Assembly (NCBI GenBank): GCA_017554325.1
Contig: JAFZIP010000001.1
Coordinates: forward strand, 86,857 to 150,856
Direction: 5' to 3'
DNA from: Bacteroidales bacterium
Lineage (GTDB): Bacteria > Bacteroidota > Bacteroidia > Bacteroidales > WCHB1-69
DNA: 64,000 nucleotides
In this document: positions 55,136 through 63,190 of the stretch, in pieces
How positions within the stretch are numbered: position 1 is the first letter of the stretch
Layout of the letters: every line of letters starts with the position of its first letter
Position numbers and translations under genes: made by a program
The notes under the pieces: model-generated
Databases searched by the model: none
Seen by the model: the letters and a program-made list of their open reading frames with translations, nothing else
Told to the model about the DNA's origin: nothing

Positions 55136-56731
55136 TCAGTTTTTCCCAGCGGTGATGACAATCTTGCGGTCCTTGGCAGCCTGCAGTCCGTAAACCGTCT
55201 CCCTGGCCTCTTCGGAGGCAAACGTGTGTTGCACGGCTCCCTGTGGGTCCGTGTGGATGGTCAGCCCAGGGCGGTCGCCGTCCAGATAGGGCGCCAAAGC
55301 AAAGTTGTCAGCCTTATACAAATAATTGAGCAGACTCACGATACGCCGCGAGGAGAGATGTTTGTTGTAATCGCTGTTGTGCAGCGGCGACGCATACCCA
55401 CTGATGGTCAGCTCCACGGTTTCACCATTTTGTAAGGCTTCTTTGATATAACGCTTGAGCAGAATCAACCTGTCGTGCCCTGTGGCCACCGAATCGCGAA
55501 GGAAAGCATACACGCCCTGCTGCACGGCGGCCAAACTGTCGCCCGAAAGACCCTGCCCTGACTCGCTCACATACAAATCATGAACAGCCAAATATCTGCG
55601 GTAAAGCTGTTCATAATCGGTCAGCGTGGTGTCAGACAAAGATTTTGGGTCTGGTTCGTCGTTCTGGAAGTAGAGCGTAATGGGCAGCACCGAAGCAATC
55701 TTCTCCTGCGTACTCGGCGTGTCCACCGGAATCTCCTCACTATGATGCTGTTCGACAGGTTCAAAATGGAAAATGTCATTGCAGCAAGTATCTTCCAAGG
55801 ACAAATTATCGTGCGGACGGTTGGAGGAAAAATAGCCGCTCATGCCGTCTTCATTCAGAGAAAAATAAAAATCGTTGTACTCTGAATTGTAGGGCACGCC
55901 CATGTTGGACACTTCTTCCCATTGGCCCAATGCACCTGTGCTGTAGAAAATGTCGTAGTCGCCGATACCCAAATGCTCATCAGAACTGAAATACAATGTG
56001 CCAGTCTTGGTGTCGTAAAAAGGGGTAATCTCGTTGCCCTCTGTGTTGATGCGACCGCCCAAATTGACCGGGGGATTGTACTTGCCATCCTTGCATATAG
56101 AATACCAAATATCCAAACCGCCATAGCCATTCGGGCGGTTGGAAACAAAATACAAAATGCTGTGTCCGTCAGCCGTCAGCAAACAGGGTTGCATCGAGGA
56201 AAAACCTTCCACATTGATGGAAGATGGCAACTTGGCCGGTTTCATCCAGCCTTTTTTATTGCGACGGGTTTCCCACAGATAGCATCGGAGCTCGCCATCA
56301 CCCACACGGTTGCAGCGCGAGAAGACCAGCCAATCGCGCTGTTCATTAAAGCAGAAATTGCTATTGAAGTATTTTCGCGAGTTGATTATGGAAGGCAATG
56401 GGGTTATGACAGAATAGTCTCCATTTGGCTGAAGATGGGTTTCGTAAATATTGCAATACCAACTGGTTTCAAAGTAATGGTCGTTGTCCTCTTTCATGTC
56501 GGAGCGCATGGAGGTGAAGAAAAAAGCGGAGTCGGGGTACAGTCTTCCGGCATATTCCGAAAAATGGGAATTGATGATGGTGGGCAGCGCCTCCACCTTG
56601 ACCAGCAATGTGTCTTTGCGGATAAACTCTCTCTGTTCCTCCTTCTGACTCTCCGTCAAACGCACATGCTGCGCCAGCCCTGCCAAAGGCAGGAGCAGTC
56701 CGAGAAGAATGATAAAGAGCAAGCGCTTCAT
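55136..56731 (-). CDS. PD40/OmpA-family protein, T9SS-associated type
   Basis: 531 residues. Signal peptide (LLLPLAGLAQ), a PD40 (WD40-like) propeller with blades such as SILYFVSNRPNGYGGLDIW and TLYFSSDEHLGIGDYDIFY, and a C-terminal OmpA-like segment (VELTISGYASPLHNSDYNKHLSSRR). Such proteins pair with PorP/SprF membrane proteins, as with PorE in the T9SS. Here a PorP/SprF gene is directly upstream. Lipid anchor and TPR of classical PorE are missing. Confidence 0.82.
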   Translation of the reverse strand: MKRLLFIILLGLLLPLAGLAQHVRLTESQKEEQREFIRKDTLLVKVEALPTIINSHFSEYAGRLYPDSAFFFTSMRSDMKEDNDHYFETSWYCNIYETHLQPNGDYSVITPLPSIINSRKYFNSNFCFNEQRDWLVFSRCNRVGDGELRCYLWETRRNKKGWMKPAKLPSSINVEGFSSMQPCLLTADGHSILYFVSNRPNGYGGLDIWYSICKDGKYNPPVNLGGRINTEGNEITPFYDTKTGTLYFSSDEHLGIGDYDIFYSTGALGQWEEVSNMGVPYNSEYNDFYFSLNEDGMSGYFSSNRPHDNLSLEDTCCNDIFHFEPVEQHHSEEIPVDTPSTQEKIASVLPITLYFQNDEPDPKSLSDTTLTDYEQLYRRYLAVHDLYVSESGQGLSGDSLAAVQQGVYAFLRDSVATGHDRLILLKRYIKEALQNGETVELTISGYASPLHNSDYNKHLSSRRIVSLLNYLYKADNFALAPYLDGDRPGLTIHTDPQGAVQHTFASEEARETVYGLQAAKDRKIVITAGKN

Positions 56732-56733
56732 TT

Positions 56734-56850
56734 GAATTGAGAATTGAGAATTAAATTTTAACCATAAACTATTGACTGTTAACTGTACCCTGACCCCTGT
56801 ACCCTTTTACCTTTTTTACCTCCTGCACCCCATGTACCCCTTGCACCCCT
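56734..56850. repeat. Repeat-filled spacer: GAATTGA heptamers and TGTACCC-like units
   Basis: GAATTGA, GAATTGA and GAATTAA in period 7 at 56734-56754, then a degenerate C-rich series of TGTACCC/TGCACCCC units from about 56784. The 125-base spacer between the PD40-OmpA and PorP genes contains nothing else I can identify. Confidence 0.65.
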
Positions 56851-56856
56851 TCTTTT

Positions 56857-57921
56857 TCACATCACATCATACGGGCACGGCTCCTTGCCGGTGCGGGTGA
56901 CGGATTTCTTGCGGAAAATGTAGGATATGGAGACTTCCAGCGCGCCGCGCCCGTGCGTGGCCACGCGAAAGGAGGAAACATTGACATCATAGCTGACACC
57001 AATCCGCAGATTCTGCCAGTCGAAGAACACATCCGCGATAACGGCGTCGTTCCAGCGGTAGAAGACTCCGCCGCCGACCGAGAACAGGGTGGTATAACTG
57101 TTTTTACGTTGAAAATATTCGATATTGGTGCCGAAGACGGCCTCATAAAACGAGCGTTGAATCGAGGCCAACGCCATCGGTTCCAAGGCCACATTAGAAG
57201 AAAGGGCTATACGCGAGAGAAAATGCATGTTATAGCGCACGGGCAACCGTTGGTTCGTGGTACCGAAAGTTTCTTTGGGTTGGTTGAGGTGGGCGGCGGC
57301 AACACCCAACTGGAAGGTATTGGTCTTGTTCGGACTATAGCTCCAGAAGAGCCCCGCGCCACAATCGAAATAGAACTGCTTGGTGGCTAGAAACTGCTCA
57401 CCGGGATCCAATTGCGGATTGTAGTGGTTGTGCTGGAACTGCTCATCCCAGCTGCTGGCCGCGAGGTCGAAGAAGTTGTTGAACATGCCCGCGTATGCAC
57501 CGATGCCTATCTTGTGATGGTTTTGGTGACCAACATATTTGATGAATGAAGCGGAGACCAAAGCCTGCGTGGAGGTGTAGCCCACGTCGCCGGCCTTCAA
57601 TGTAGTGACGGATCCGCCGATGGCGAACAATTCCTGTCTCCGATGATTCTTATAAATGGCCCCATCAGCACCAATGCCGAAAGTGAGGTAGGGTTTGGTG
57701 ACCGAAAGCCACTGGGTGCGTTGGTTCCCGTTGATGCGAAATATTCCGTCAAACGCTCCCGTGAGTGCTGGATTGATACTGACCGGAGCAGTGTAAAACT
57801 GGGAGTAGTGATGATTCTGCGCCCGCAGGGAGAAGACAGACAAACACAGAATCAGCAGCAGCGCCAAAATGCATGGGCTGTGTTTGCTTTTAGGTATCTG
57901 TTTGAATAGCGGACGAACCAT
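56857..57921 (-). CDS. PorP/SprF-family type IX secretion membrane protein
   Basis: 354 residues. Signal peptide (LALLLILCLSVFSLRAQ) then the PorP/SprF signature HHYSQFYTAPVSINPALTGAFDG; the rest is beta-barrel-like, ending in aromatic strands. PorP/SprF proteins sit in the outer membrane and help T9SS export or anchoring of adhesins. It forms an operon-like pair with the PD40-OmpA gene. Confidence 0.9.
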   Translation of the reverse strand: MVRPLFKQIPKSKHSPCILALLLILCLSVFSLRAQNHHYSQFYTAPVSINPALTGAFDGIFRINGNQRTQWLSVTKPYLTFGIGADGAIYKNHRRQELFAIGGSVTTLKAGDVGYTSTQALVSASFIKYVGHQNHHKIGIGAYAGMFNNFFDLAASSWDEQFQHNHYNPQLDPGEQFLATKQFYFDCGAGLFWSYSPNKTNTFQLGVAAAHLNQPKETFGTTNQRLPVRYNMHFLSRIALSSNVALEPMALASIQRSFYEAVFGTNIEYFQRKNSYTTLFSVGGGVFYRWNDAVIADVFFDWQNLRIGVSYDVNVSSFRVATHGRGALEVSISYIFRKKSVTRTGKEPCPYDVM

Positions 57922-57980
57922 CGTCTCAAAGTTTTAGGTCTCCAATGTTACTCTTTTCGGCATATATGTCAATGCAACCG

Positions 57981-57989
57981 ACAAACATA
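57981..57989 (-). promoter_or_regulatory. Possible promoter element for PorP
   Basis: TATGTTTGT on the minus strand, 60 bases before the ATG. Confidence 0.4.
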
Positions 57990-58041
57990 CAATTTTTTTG
58001 GATTGCGTCATTTTCTGGGAAAGTCACATTTGAATATTCGC

Positions 58042-58050
58042 TATCTTTGC
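58042..58050 (+). promoter_or_regulatory. Bacteroidota -7 promoter element for the 135-aa ORF
   Basis: TATCTTTGC, 26 bases before the ATG at 58077. Confidence 0.6.
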
Positions 58051-58076
58051 GCCCGAATTCAAAATATTTATTTTTT

Positions 58077-58484
58077 ATGATTATACCGCAAGAAAACAAT
58101 AAAGAAGCGCTTAAGCAACGGGAAATGATTATTTCGCAAGTGTATCGCGATTGGACCAAGAATAATCCCAGCAAATGCGTTTACAACCATTCCTTGAAAG
58201 ATTATATAAACATCCGTTATCTTTCTATCACAGAGACTATTCGTCATGCAGCTAAAACGTATATTTCAACACTGGCGATGCTACAACTCGATACTATTTT
58301 GCGATATTCCGTGAAATATGGTAAACCCAAACCACCTAAGAAAGGGGTTAAAAATCAAGCATCTTTTTCTCAGATGCAGGAAATGAGATGCAATCTAGAG
58401 GGGATTGGAACAGTAAAAATGATGGTTGGAATAAAGCGGACAGGTGAAAAAATCCAATACTGCATCACTGCAATAAGGGCATAA
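58077..58484 (+). CDS. Conserved-looking hypothetical protein (135 aa)
   Basis: I do not recognise the family. The protein is basic and mostly helical (REMIISQVYRDWTKNNPSK, then TAMLQLDTILRY-like helix) with a Lys/Pro-rich middle (KPKPPKKGVK) and a beta-like end (VKMMVGIKRTGEKIQYCITAI). The start at 58077 is chosen because a promoter element lies just upstream and the preceding in-frame codons look non-coding. Its stop codon overlaps the 3' end of a candidate antisense-oriented small RNA. The region is AT-rich compared with flanking core genes. Confidence 0.6.
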   Translation: MIIPQENNKEALKQREMIISQVYRDWTKNNPSKCVYNHSLKDYINIRYLSITETIRHAAKTYISTLAMLQLDTILRYSVKYGKPKPPKKGVKNQASFSQMQEMRCNLEGIGTVKMMVGIKRTGEKIQYCITAIRA

Positions 58485-58570
58485 AAAAAAGAAATCAAAC
58501 AGGTTGGCTCTCTTGAAAGGTCTTCGCCAAATTGTGGACGTCTGAACGGACTATTCCCCTATTGATTTCC
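58483..58570 (-). ncRNA. Candidate small RNA (about 88 nt)
   Basis: A promoter element (TACTTTTGC, 58574-58582) points leftward into DNA with no gene on that strand. The predicted RNA starts at the 5' arm of a perfect 8-bp closing stem (GAAATCAA/TTGATTTC, 58562-58569 with 58491-58498), contains an internal TTGGC/GCCAA stem, and ends in eight T residues. Promoter, closed structure and T run fit a free-standing sRNA. I cannot assign it to a known family. Confidence 0.5.
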
Positions 58571-58573
58571 GCT

Positions 58574-58582
58574 GCAAAAGTA
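58574..58582 (-). promoter_or_regulatory. Promoter element of the candidate small RNA
   Basis: TACTTTTGC on the minus strand, four to six bases before the predicted RNA 5' end. Confidence 0.55.
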
Positions 58583-58735
58583 CATATTTTTTCATACGCC
58601 AATGATGGCGGGTGACTTTTTCGAAATTATTTCTTATTTTTTTCCCCGTCGTTCCACCAACGTCTGATAAACGAAGGTGGTAACTAGCATATAAAAGGCG
58701 TTGGGTCAATAAAAAACCGATATAAAACAATAAGA

Positions 58736-59185
58736 ATGAGAAAGAATTGGACAAAAAAAACAAAAAAAACAATAACAATAGTATTGTCTATAGTTATTGC
58801 GTTGTTGTATTGTGGATGTTTTACAATTTTTCATATTAAACATTTCAGACCCACGAAGGAATATTATAAAAGTGAGAGTAAATACGATGATGGTTCTTTC
58901 TATGTAGAATCAATATTGGACTGCTTCAACTGGACCGATATTGCCGCGATCAAAATGATGGTTATAATGGAAGACCGTTTTGATGTTGGTTCTAAATTAT
59001 ACGGAGGCGTAGATTTACATGATTATTGGGTGAGGTATTGTGAAAAATGTAAAAAGCAAGGGGTGAACGCCAGGGTGGATGATGTTTTTGAATCATTATA
59101 CATTACTCCAATTGTTATAGACTGCATTAAGTGGGGAGAATCTGTTTATGGAAAAAAGATTTGGTCAATAATTTCGACAAATTAA
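58736..59185 (+). CDS. Hypothetical membrane-anchored protein (149 aa)
   Basis: Unrecognised. A Lys-rich start (MRKNWTKKTKK) is followed by a single hydrophobic helix at about 13-32 (ITIVLSIVIALLYCGCFTIF) and a soluble acidic/aromatic domain of about 115 residues with CEKCKKQG near 100. Probably inner-membrane anchored with the domain outside. The gene is AT-rich and without a TAnnTTTG element, unlike neighbours, suggesting recent acquisition. It converges on the RhuM-like gene. Confidence 0.6.
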   Translation: MRKNWTKKTKKTITIVLSIVIALLYCGCFTIFHIKHFRPTKEYYKSESKYDDGSFYVESILDCFNWTDIAAIKMMVIMEDRFDVGSKLYGGVDLHDYWVRYCEKCKKQGVNARVDDVFESLYITPIVIDCIKWGESVYGKKIWSIISTN

Positions 59186-59221
59186 ATAGATAGAAACTCT
59201 CCACTGCATTGCCTAAGGCTT

Positions 59222-60049
59222 TTATTGAAATGAGATAATCTCCTCGACCTTCACCTCCATCCGGCTGAAGGCAAAGAGTTTCTTCCCCAAGTCTTTCAGT
59301 GAGGCACCGAGGTGATAAACAGTGTCGTCGATGATAAGAAAGCGGTCGTGGTAGATGCTGCTCTGTTCTACCTTTATCGGAGGGTATTGTAGATTGTACT
59401 TTTCCAAATCCAGTCTTATGATGGTGTTGGCAGATCTCGTAAGAATCCTTGCCGTAACACCATCGCCTCTTTTTGCCAACATCAGCAATACCGATTCGTC
59501 GATGTAGTTATCAATCAGAACAATAGATTTCTTTGCACTTCGTATCAAGTCTGAAACGAATTGGTATGCATCAAATATTTGACCATCATAGAAAATGCCT
59601 TCAGTGGGCGGCAATGCTGTGCGTACAAAGAAACCGATTTGTTCTTCTGTCTTGCTGACTCGCTGTTCCAATCGCTCAAATCGCTGGTTTATAGCGTATC
59701 CACGTAGCAAGTACTCTTTCAACACGGAATTAGCCCATTTCCTGAATTCTATTCCTCGTTTGGATTTTACCCGATAGCCAACAGAGAGAATCATGTCAAG
59801 ATTGTAATATTCTACCTGATAGTTCTTTCCGTCCCGTGCAGTTGTCGCAAATTTTGCGACAACTGGATAATCGGATAATTCTTCTTTCAAAGCATTAGCA
59901 ATGTGTTTACCAATAGTCTTGACATCCCTGTCAAAGAGTATTGCCATTTGCGTTCTATTGAGCCACACGGTATCTTCTTGCAATCGTACTTCCAACCGAA
60001 TGCTGTTGTCGGGCTGATAGAGAATGATTTCATTGTTGTTTTGTTCCAT
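59222..60049 (-). CDS. RhuM-family protein with C-terminal PLD-like domain
   Basis: 275 residues from the ATG at 60049. The N-terminal part is RhuM/phage-regulator-like: TVWLNRTQMAILFDRDVKTIGKHI (winged-helix) and YYNLDMILSVGYRVKSKRG. After a coiled linker (QRFERLEQRVSKTEEQI) comes a phospholipase-D-like domain with HDRFLIID and GASLKDLGKK. The HxK of active HKD enzymes reads H-D-R here, so catalysis is doubtful. Function of this common accessory protein is unknown. The in-frame extension upstream to 60346 runs through a repeat element and is excluded. Confidence 0.82.
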   Translation of the reverse strand: MEQNNNEIILYQPDNSIRLEVRLQEDTVWLNRTQMAILFDRDVKTIGKHIANALKEELSDYPVVAKFATTARDGKNYQVEYYNLDMILSVGYRVKSKRGIEFRKWANSVLKEYLLRGYAINQRFERLEQRVSKTEEQIGFFVRTALPPTEGIFYDGQIFDAYQFVSDLIRSAKKSIVLIDNYIDESVLLMLAKRGDGVTARILTRSANTIIRLDLEKYNLQYPPIKVEQSSIYHDRFLIIDDTVYHLGASLKDLGKKLFAFSRMEVKVEEIISFQ

Positions 60050-60088
60050 AGTAGTTTGTTTTTTGTTTGTAGGTTGTTGTTTTCGATG

Positions 60089-60097
60089 GCAAAAGTA
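60089..60097 (-). promoter_or_regulatory. Bacteroidota -7 promoter element for the RhuM-like gene
   Basis: TACTTTTGC on the minus strand, 40 bases before the ATG at 60049. The rest of the 327-base gap up to rarA holds only the two-hairpin element (copy 2) and otherwise featureless GC-rich sequence. Confidence 0.55.
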
Positions 60098-60258
60098 CAC
60101 AATTTTCTTCTGTTGTTGATAGTGGAGAATTTTTACTGTCTTAGCCCCGTCGTCCCACTGGATCAGTTTCCCATATTGCCAGTGTGTGACTTTCGCGGCG
60201 GGTTGGTTCACTGCTCTGGCGCACATGACTCTTGCGCCGCGAGGGGGTCTCGCGCACG

Positions 60259-60321
60259 CCCCACACTGCGGCCTGCGGCCTTGTGTGAGATTACTAAGAT
60301 GGTATTCCTCCGGAATACATT
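60259..60321. repeat. Two-hairpin intergenic element, copy 2
   Basis: Plus-strand order: CCCCACACTGC, hairpin GGCC-TGC-GGCC, TTGTGTGAGATTACTAAGATG, hairpin GTATTCC-TCC-GGAATAC. The linker is 21 bases as in copy 1 (47283-47351), while both stems differ from copy 1 yet remain perfectly paired. Confidence 0.75.
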
Positions 60322-60376
60322 TCAGAGCAATGGTGATGGTGTCCATGCCGACCTCGAGGCATAGTGCGCTGCCCTC

Positions 60377-61654
60377 TCAATACTTATACTTCTCTTTCCA
60401 ACAGTTGCGCAAGTATTTGCGAAGCTCGTTCTCGCGGGGATTGTTCTGCGGCTCGTAGATTTTCACGCCTTGCAGGCCCTCCGGCATGAACTCCTGGTTC
60501 ACGAAGTTGTTCTCGAAGTCGTGGGCGTACTGGTAGCCTTTGTGATAACCCAGCTCTTTCATCAGGTTGGTGGGCGCGTTGCGGATGTGCAATGGCACGG
60601 GCAGGTCGCCCGCCTGCTTCACGAGCGCGTAGGCGTTGTCGATGGCGATGATGGCCGCGTTGCTCTTGGGCGAGCAAGCCAAATAGATGGCTGTCTGCGA
60701 GAGCGGGATGCGCCCCTCGGGCATGCCGATGACATTCACCGCCTGGAAGCAGTTGTTGGCCAATAACAAGGCATTGGGGTTGGCGTTGCCGATGTCCTCC
60801 GAAGCCAGAATCACCATGCGGCGGGCAATGAACAACGGATCCTCGCCAGCTACCAGCATCCGCGCCATCCAATACACCGCCGCATTAGGATCGCTGCCCC
60901 GCATGGACTTGATGAACGCGGAGATGATGTCATAGTGCTGCTCGCCGTTCTTGTCGTACATGGCCAAGTTCTGCTGGATAACATTCACCACCTGCTCGTG
61001 AGTGATGGTGACCACCCCATCTACAGGCTGCGTCATCCAGGTTACCAGCTCGATGGCGTTGATGAGCTTGCGCGCGTCGCCGCCGGAGATGCGCAGCAAC
61101 GCCTCCGTGTCCTCCAACTTGATTTTGCAGGAAAGCTGCTTCTCAAGGTACGCGACTGCGGTTTGCAGGATGGTCTCTAGATTGTCGCGGCTAAGCGGCT
61201 TGAGCACATACACTTGGCAGCGAGAGAGCAACGGCGAGATAACTTCAAAAGAGGGATTTTCTGTGGTAGCACCAATCAAAGTTACCACTCCTTTCTCTAC
61301 TGCCCCGAGCAGCGAGTCTTGCTGGGCCTTGGAAAAACGGTGTATTTCATCGATGAACAACAGACTCCGATGTGGTGATTTCTTGGCTCTCTCAATTACC
61401 TCGCGGATGTCCTTCACGCCGCTGCTGATGGCGCTCAGCATGTGGAACTCCGACTGGGTGAGCTCGGCGATGAGGAGGGCCAAGGTGGTCTTGCCCACGC
61501 CCGGCGGCCCCCAGAAAATCATGGACTGTATGTTGTTGTTCTCTATGGCGTTGCGCAATACGGCCCCCTTGCCCATCAGGTGCTCCTGACCGACATACGC
61601 ATCCAGCGTGCGGGGTCTCAATATTTCTGCCAAAGGCTCTTGCAAAACGCTCAA
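60377..61654 (-). CDS. rarA: Replication-associated recombination protein RarA (MgsA)
   Basis: 425 residues. AAA+ ATPase related to clamp loaders: Walker A FWGPPGVGKTTLA near 47, Walker B LLFIDEIHRFSK, sensor 1 IGATTENPSFEV, then the RarA C-terminal tetramerisation domain (MRGSDPNAAVYWMARMLVAGEDPLFIARR). It acts at stalled forks. The start codon must be TTG (61654): a TAA lies two codons upstream and the next in-frame ATG would remove the conserved PLAEILRPRTLDAYVGQ. Confidence 0.95.
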   Translation of the reverse strand: MSVLQEPLAEILRPRTLDAYVGQEHLMGKGAVLRNAIENNNIQSMIFWGPPGVGKTTLALLIAELTQSEFHMLSAISSGVKDIREVIERAKKSPHRSLLFIDEIHRFSKAQQDSLLGAVEKGVVTLIGATTENPSFEVISPLLSRCQVYVLKPLSRDNLETILQTAVAYLEKQLSCKIKLEDTEALLRISGGDARKLINAIELVTWMTQPVDGVVTITHEQVVNVIQQNLAMYDKNGEQHYDIISAFIKSMRGSDPNAAVYWMARMLVAGEDPLFIARRMVILASEDIGNANPNALLLANNCFQAVNVIGMPEGRIPLSQTAIYLACSPKSNAAIIAIDNAYALVKQAGDLPVPLHIRNAPTNLMKELGYHKGYQYAHDFENNFVNQEFMPEGLQGVKIYEPQNNPRENELRKYLRNCWKEKYKY

Positions 61655-61664
61655 AAATTAGGCT

Positions 61665-61673
61665 GCAAACCTA
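61665..61673 (-). promoter_or_regulatory. Bacteroidota -7 promoter element for rarA
   Basis: TAGGTTTGC on the minus strand, ten bases before the TTG start, implying a very short leader. Confidence 0.55.
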
Positions 61674-61715
61674 CACAATTTTTTCGGATTTGGGAGCGGA
61701 TTCCCCGAGAATTCG

Positions 61716-61724
61716 TATTTTTGC
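61716..61724 (+). promoter_or_regulatory. Bacteroidota promoter for the deaminase gene
   Basis: TATTTTTGC, with TTTG at 61689-61692 as possible -33 box; 20 bases before the ATG at 61745. Confidence 0.65.
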
Positions 61725-61744
61725 GCGTTTTTAAAAAGAACGCT

Positions 61745-62233
61745 ATGGAAGAGAAACATGTACGTCCTTCGTGGGACGAATATTTTATGGAAATTGCCGA
61801 TACGGTCAGCAAACGAGCCACTTGCGACCGCGGGCGCAGCGGCTGCGTGGTGGTCCGCGACCGCCAGATTCTGGTCACCGGCTACGTGGGCTCGCCCAAG
61901 GGTTTGCCCCATTGCGACGAGGTGGGCCACCAGCTCAAGCAGACAGTGCACGAAGACGGCACGGTGACGCAACATTGCGTGCGCACGGTACACGCCGAGC
62001 AGAACGCCATCTGCCAGGCCGCCAAACTCGGCATCTCGCTGGATGGTGCCACGCTCTATTGCCGCATGACCCCCTGTCGCGTGTGCGCGATGCTCATCAT
62101 CAACTGCGGCATCAAGCGCGTGGTGTGCGCCAACAAATATCACGCCGGAGCCGAGTCTGAGGAAATGTTCGCCCAAGCCGGCGTCCAACTCGATTTCTTC
62201 TCCGACGAAGTCGTGCAATACAAAAACCAATAA
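61745..62233 (+). CDS. dCMP deaminase (ComEB-like)
   Basis: 162 residues from the ATG at 61745. Zinc deaminase motifs TVHAEQNAI (catalytic Glu) and MTPCRVCAML (zinc Cys), with the N-terminal TCDRGRSGCVVVRD typical of deoxycytidylate deaminases. It makes dUMP for thymidylate synthesis. The frame stays open upstream into rarA, but the promoter element fixes the start. A radical SAM gene follows after a heptamer repeat. Confidence 0.93.
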   Translation: MEEKHVRPSWDEYFMEIADTVSKRATCDRGRSGCVVVRDRQILVTGYVGSPKGLPHCDEVGHQLKQTVHEDGTVTQHCVRTVHAEQNAICQAAKLGISLDGATLYCRMTPCRVCAMLIINCGIKRVVCANKYHAGAESEEMFAQAGVQLDFFSDEVVQYKNQ

Positions 62234-62245
62234 TCACTACCTTCT

Positions 62246-62276
62246 CTCTAAACTCTAAACTTTAAACTCTCAACTA
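62246..62276. repeat. CTCTAAA heptamer tandem repeat, second locus
   Basis: CTCTAAA, CTCTAAA, CTTTAAA and CTCTCAA in period 7 directly before the radical SAM start codon; the same unit as at 16473-16515. Confidence 0.8.
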
Positions 62277-62279
62277 ATC

Positions 62280-63056
62280 ATGTCCACATTTCTCTGGGAA
62301 TCCATCGCTTTCGGTCCCATCCACAGTCGCCGGCTGGGCCACTCCTTGGGCATCAACCTCTTGCCCACGGACGTGAAAATCTGTTCCTTCAACTGTCTGT
62401 ACTGCGAGTGCGGCTGGACGCTGGAGAAGCGCCTGGACGCCCGCGAGTACTACCCGGTTGAAACAGTTTTGCAGGCCATTGAACACAAGCTCAAAACTTG
62501 TACGGAAGCTGGCACGCCTGTTGACAGCATCACCTTTTCGGGCAACGGAGAACCCACCTTGCACCCGGGTTTCGACCAGATTATCAATGGGCTCATTCCT
62601 TTGAGAGACAAATACTATCCTAACGCGGTGATTTCCTGTCTTTCCAATGCCACGCAGCTGATGCGTCTGGAGGTTTGTGCGGCCCTGAAGCGGATTGAGA
62701 ATCCCATTCTGAAGCTGGATGCCGGCACGCAGGAGATGTTGGAAATCATCAACGGTCCAGTGGTGCCCGTAAATCTGGAAGAGGTAGTGCGGGAGTTGTG
62801 CTCTTTCAACGGAAATCTCATCATCCAGACCATGTTCCTTAGCGGCGAGAAGGAGGGCACGCCCTTCGACAACAGCCAGGAGCCGAACTTCTCCAAGTGG
62901 CTCGAATATGTGCGCCGTATCCACCCCAAGCGCGTGATGATCTACTCGCTCGACCGCGAGACACCGGCCTTGCAATTGCACAAGTTTGACAAGGAAAAAT
63001 TGGAGGGCATCGCGGACAAAGTCCGCGCGTTGGGCATCCAAAGCGATACTTACTAA
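62280..63056 (+). CDS. Radical SAM protein
   Basis: 258 residues. It has the iron-sulfur triad C-x3-C-x2-C (CSFNCLYC) and the SAM-binding GNGEPTLHP. There is no second cluster domain. It resembles the Wyosine-type/'radical SAM protein' subgroup with LGHSLGINLLPTDVKICSFNC, whose members often act on tRNA or peptides, but the substrate is unknown. Its ATG follows the deaminase stop by 46 bases, mostly repeat. Confidence 0.9.
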   Translation: MSTFLWESIAFGPIHSRRLGHSLGINLLPTDVKICSFNCLYCECGWTLEKRLDAREYYPVETVLQAIEHKLKTCTEAGTPVDSITFSGNGEPTLHPGFDQIINGLIPLRDKYYPNAVISCLSNATQLMRLEVCAALKRIENPILKLDAGTQEMLEIINGPVVPVNLEEVVRELCSFNGNLIIQTMFLSGEKEGTPFDNSQEPNFSKWLEYVRRIHPKRVMIYSLDRETPALQLHKFDKEKLEGIADKVRALGIQSDTY

Positions 63057-63112
63057 ACGTCATCATTGCAAAATTGTAACTTAAAAACGTGTACAATCTA
63101 ACAAATTAATCT

Positions 63113-63121
63113 TATTTTTGC
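63113..63121 (+). promoter_or_regulatory. Bacteroidota -7 promoter element for the 106-aa ORF
   Basis: TATTTTTGC, leaving a leader of about 65 bases; no riboswitch-like structure is evident in it. Confidence 0.6.
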
Positions 63122-63190
63122 AGCAGAAAATCCAGTCTTGGATGATCAAGTAATTTCAAACATTATTTTACATTCTAACAAAATAAGAAA

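Noticed and set aside
58551..58778. 75-codon minus-strand frame rich in Phe and Leu
   Set aside because: It reads through the sRNA promoter and AT-rich DNA; composition is that of a chance frame.
60050..60346. In-frame upstream extension of the RhuM-like gene adding 99 residues
   Set aside because: It passes through the two-hairpin repeat and the promoter element at 60089-60097; family members begin near the ATG at 60049.
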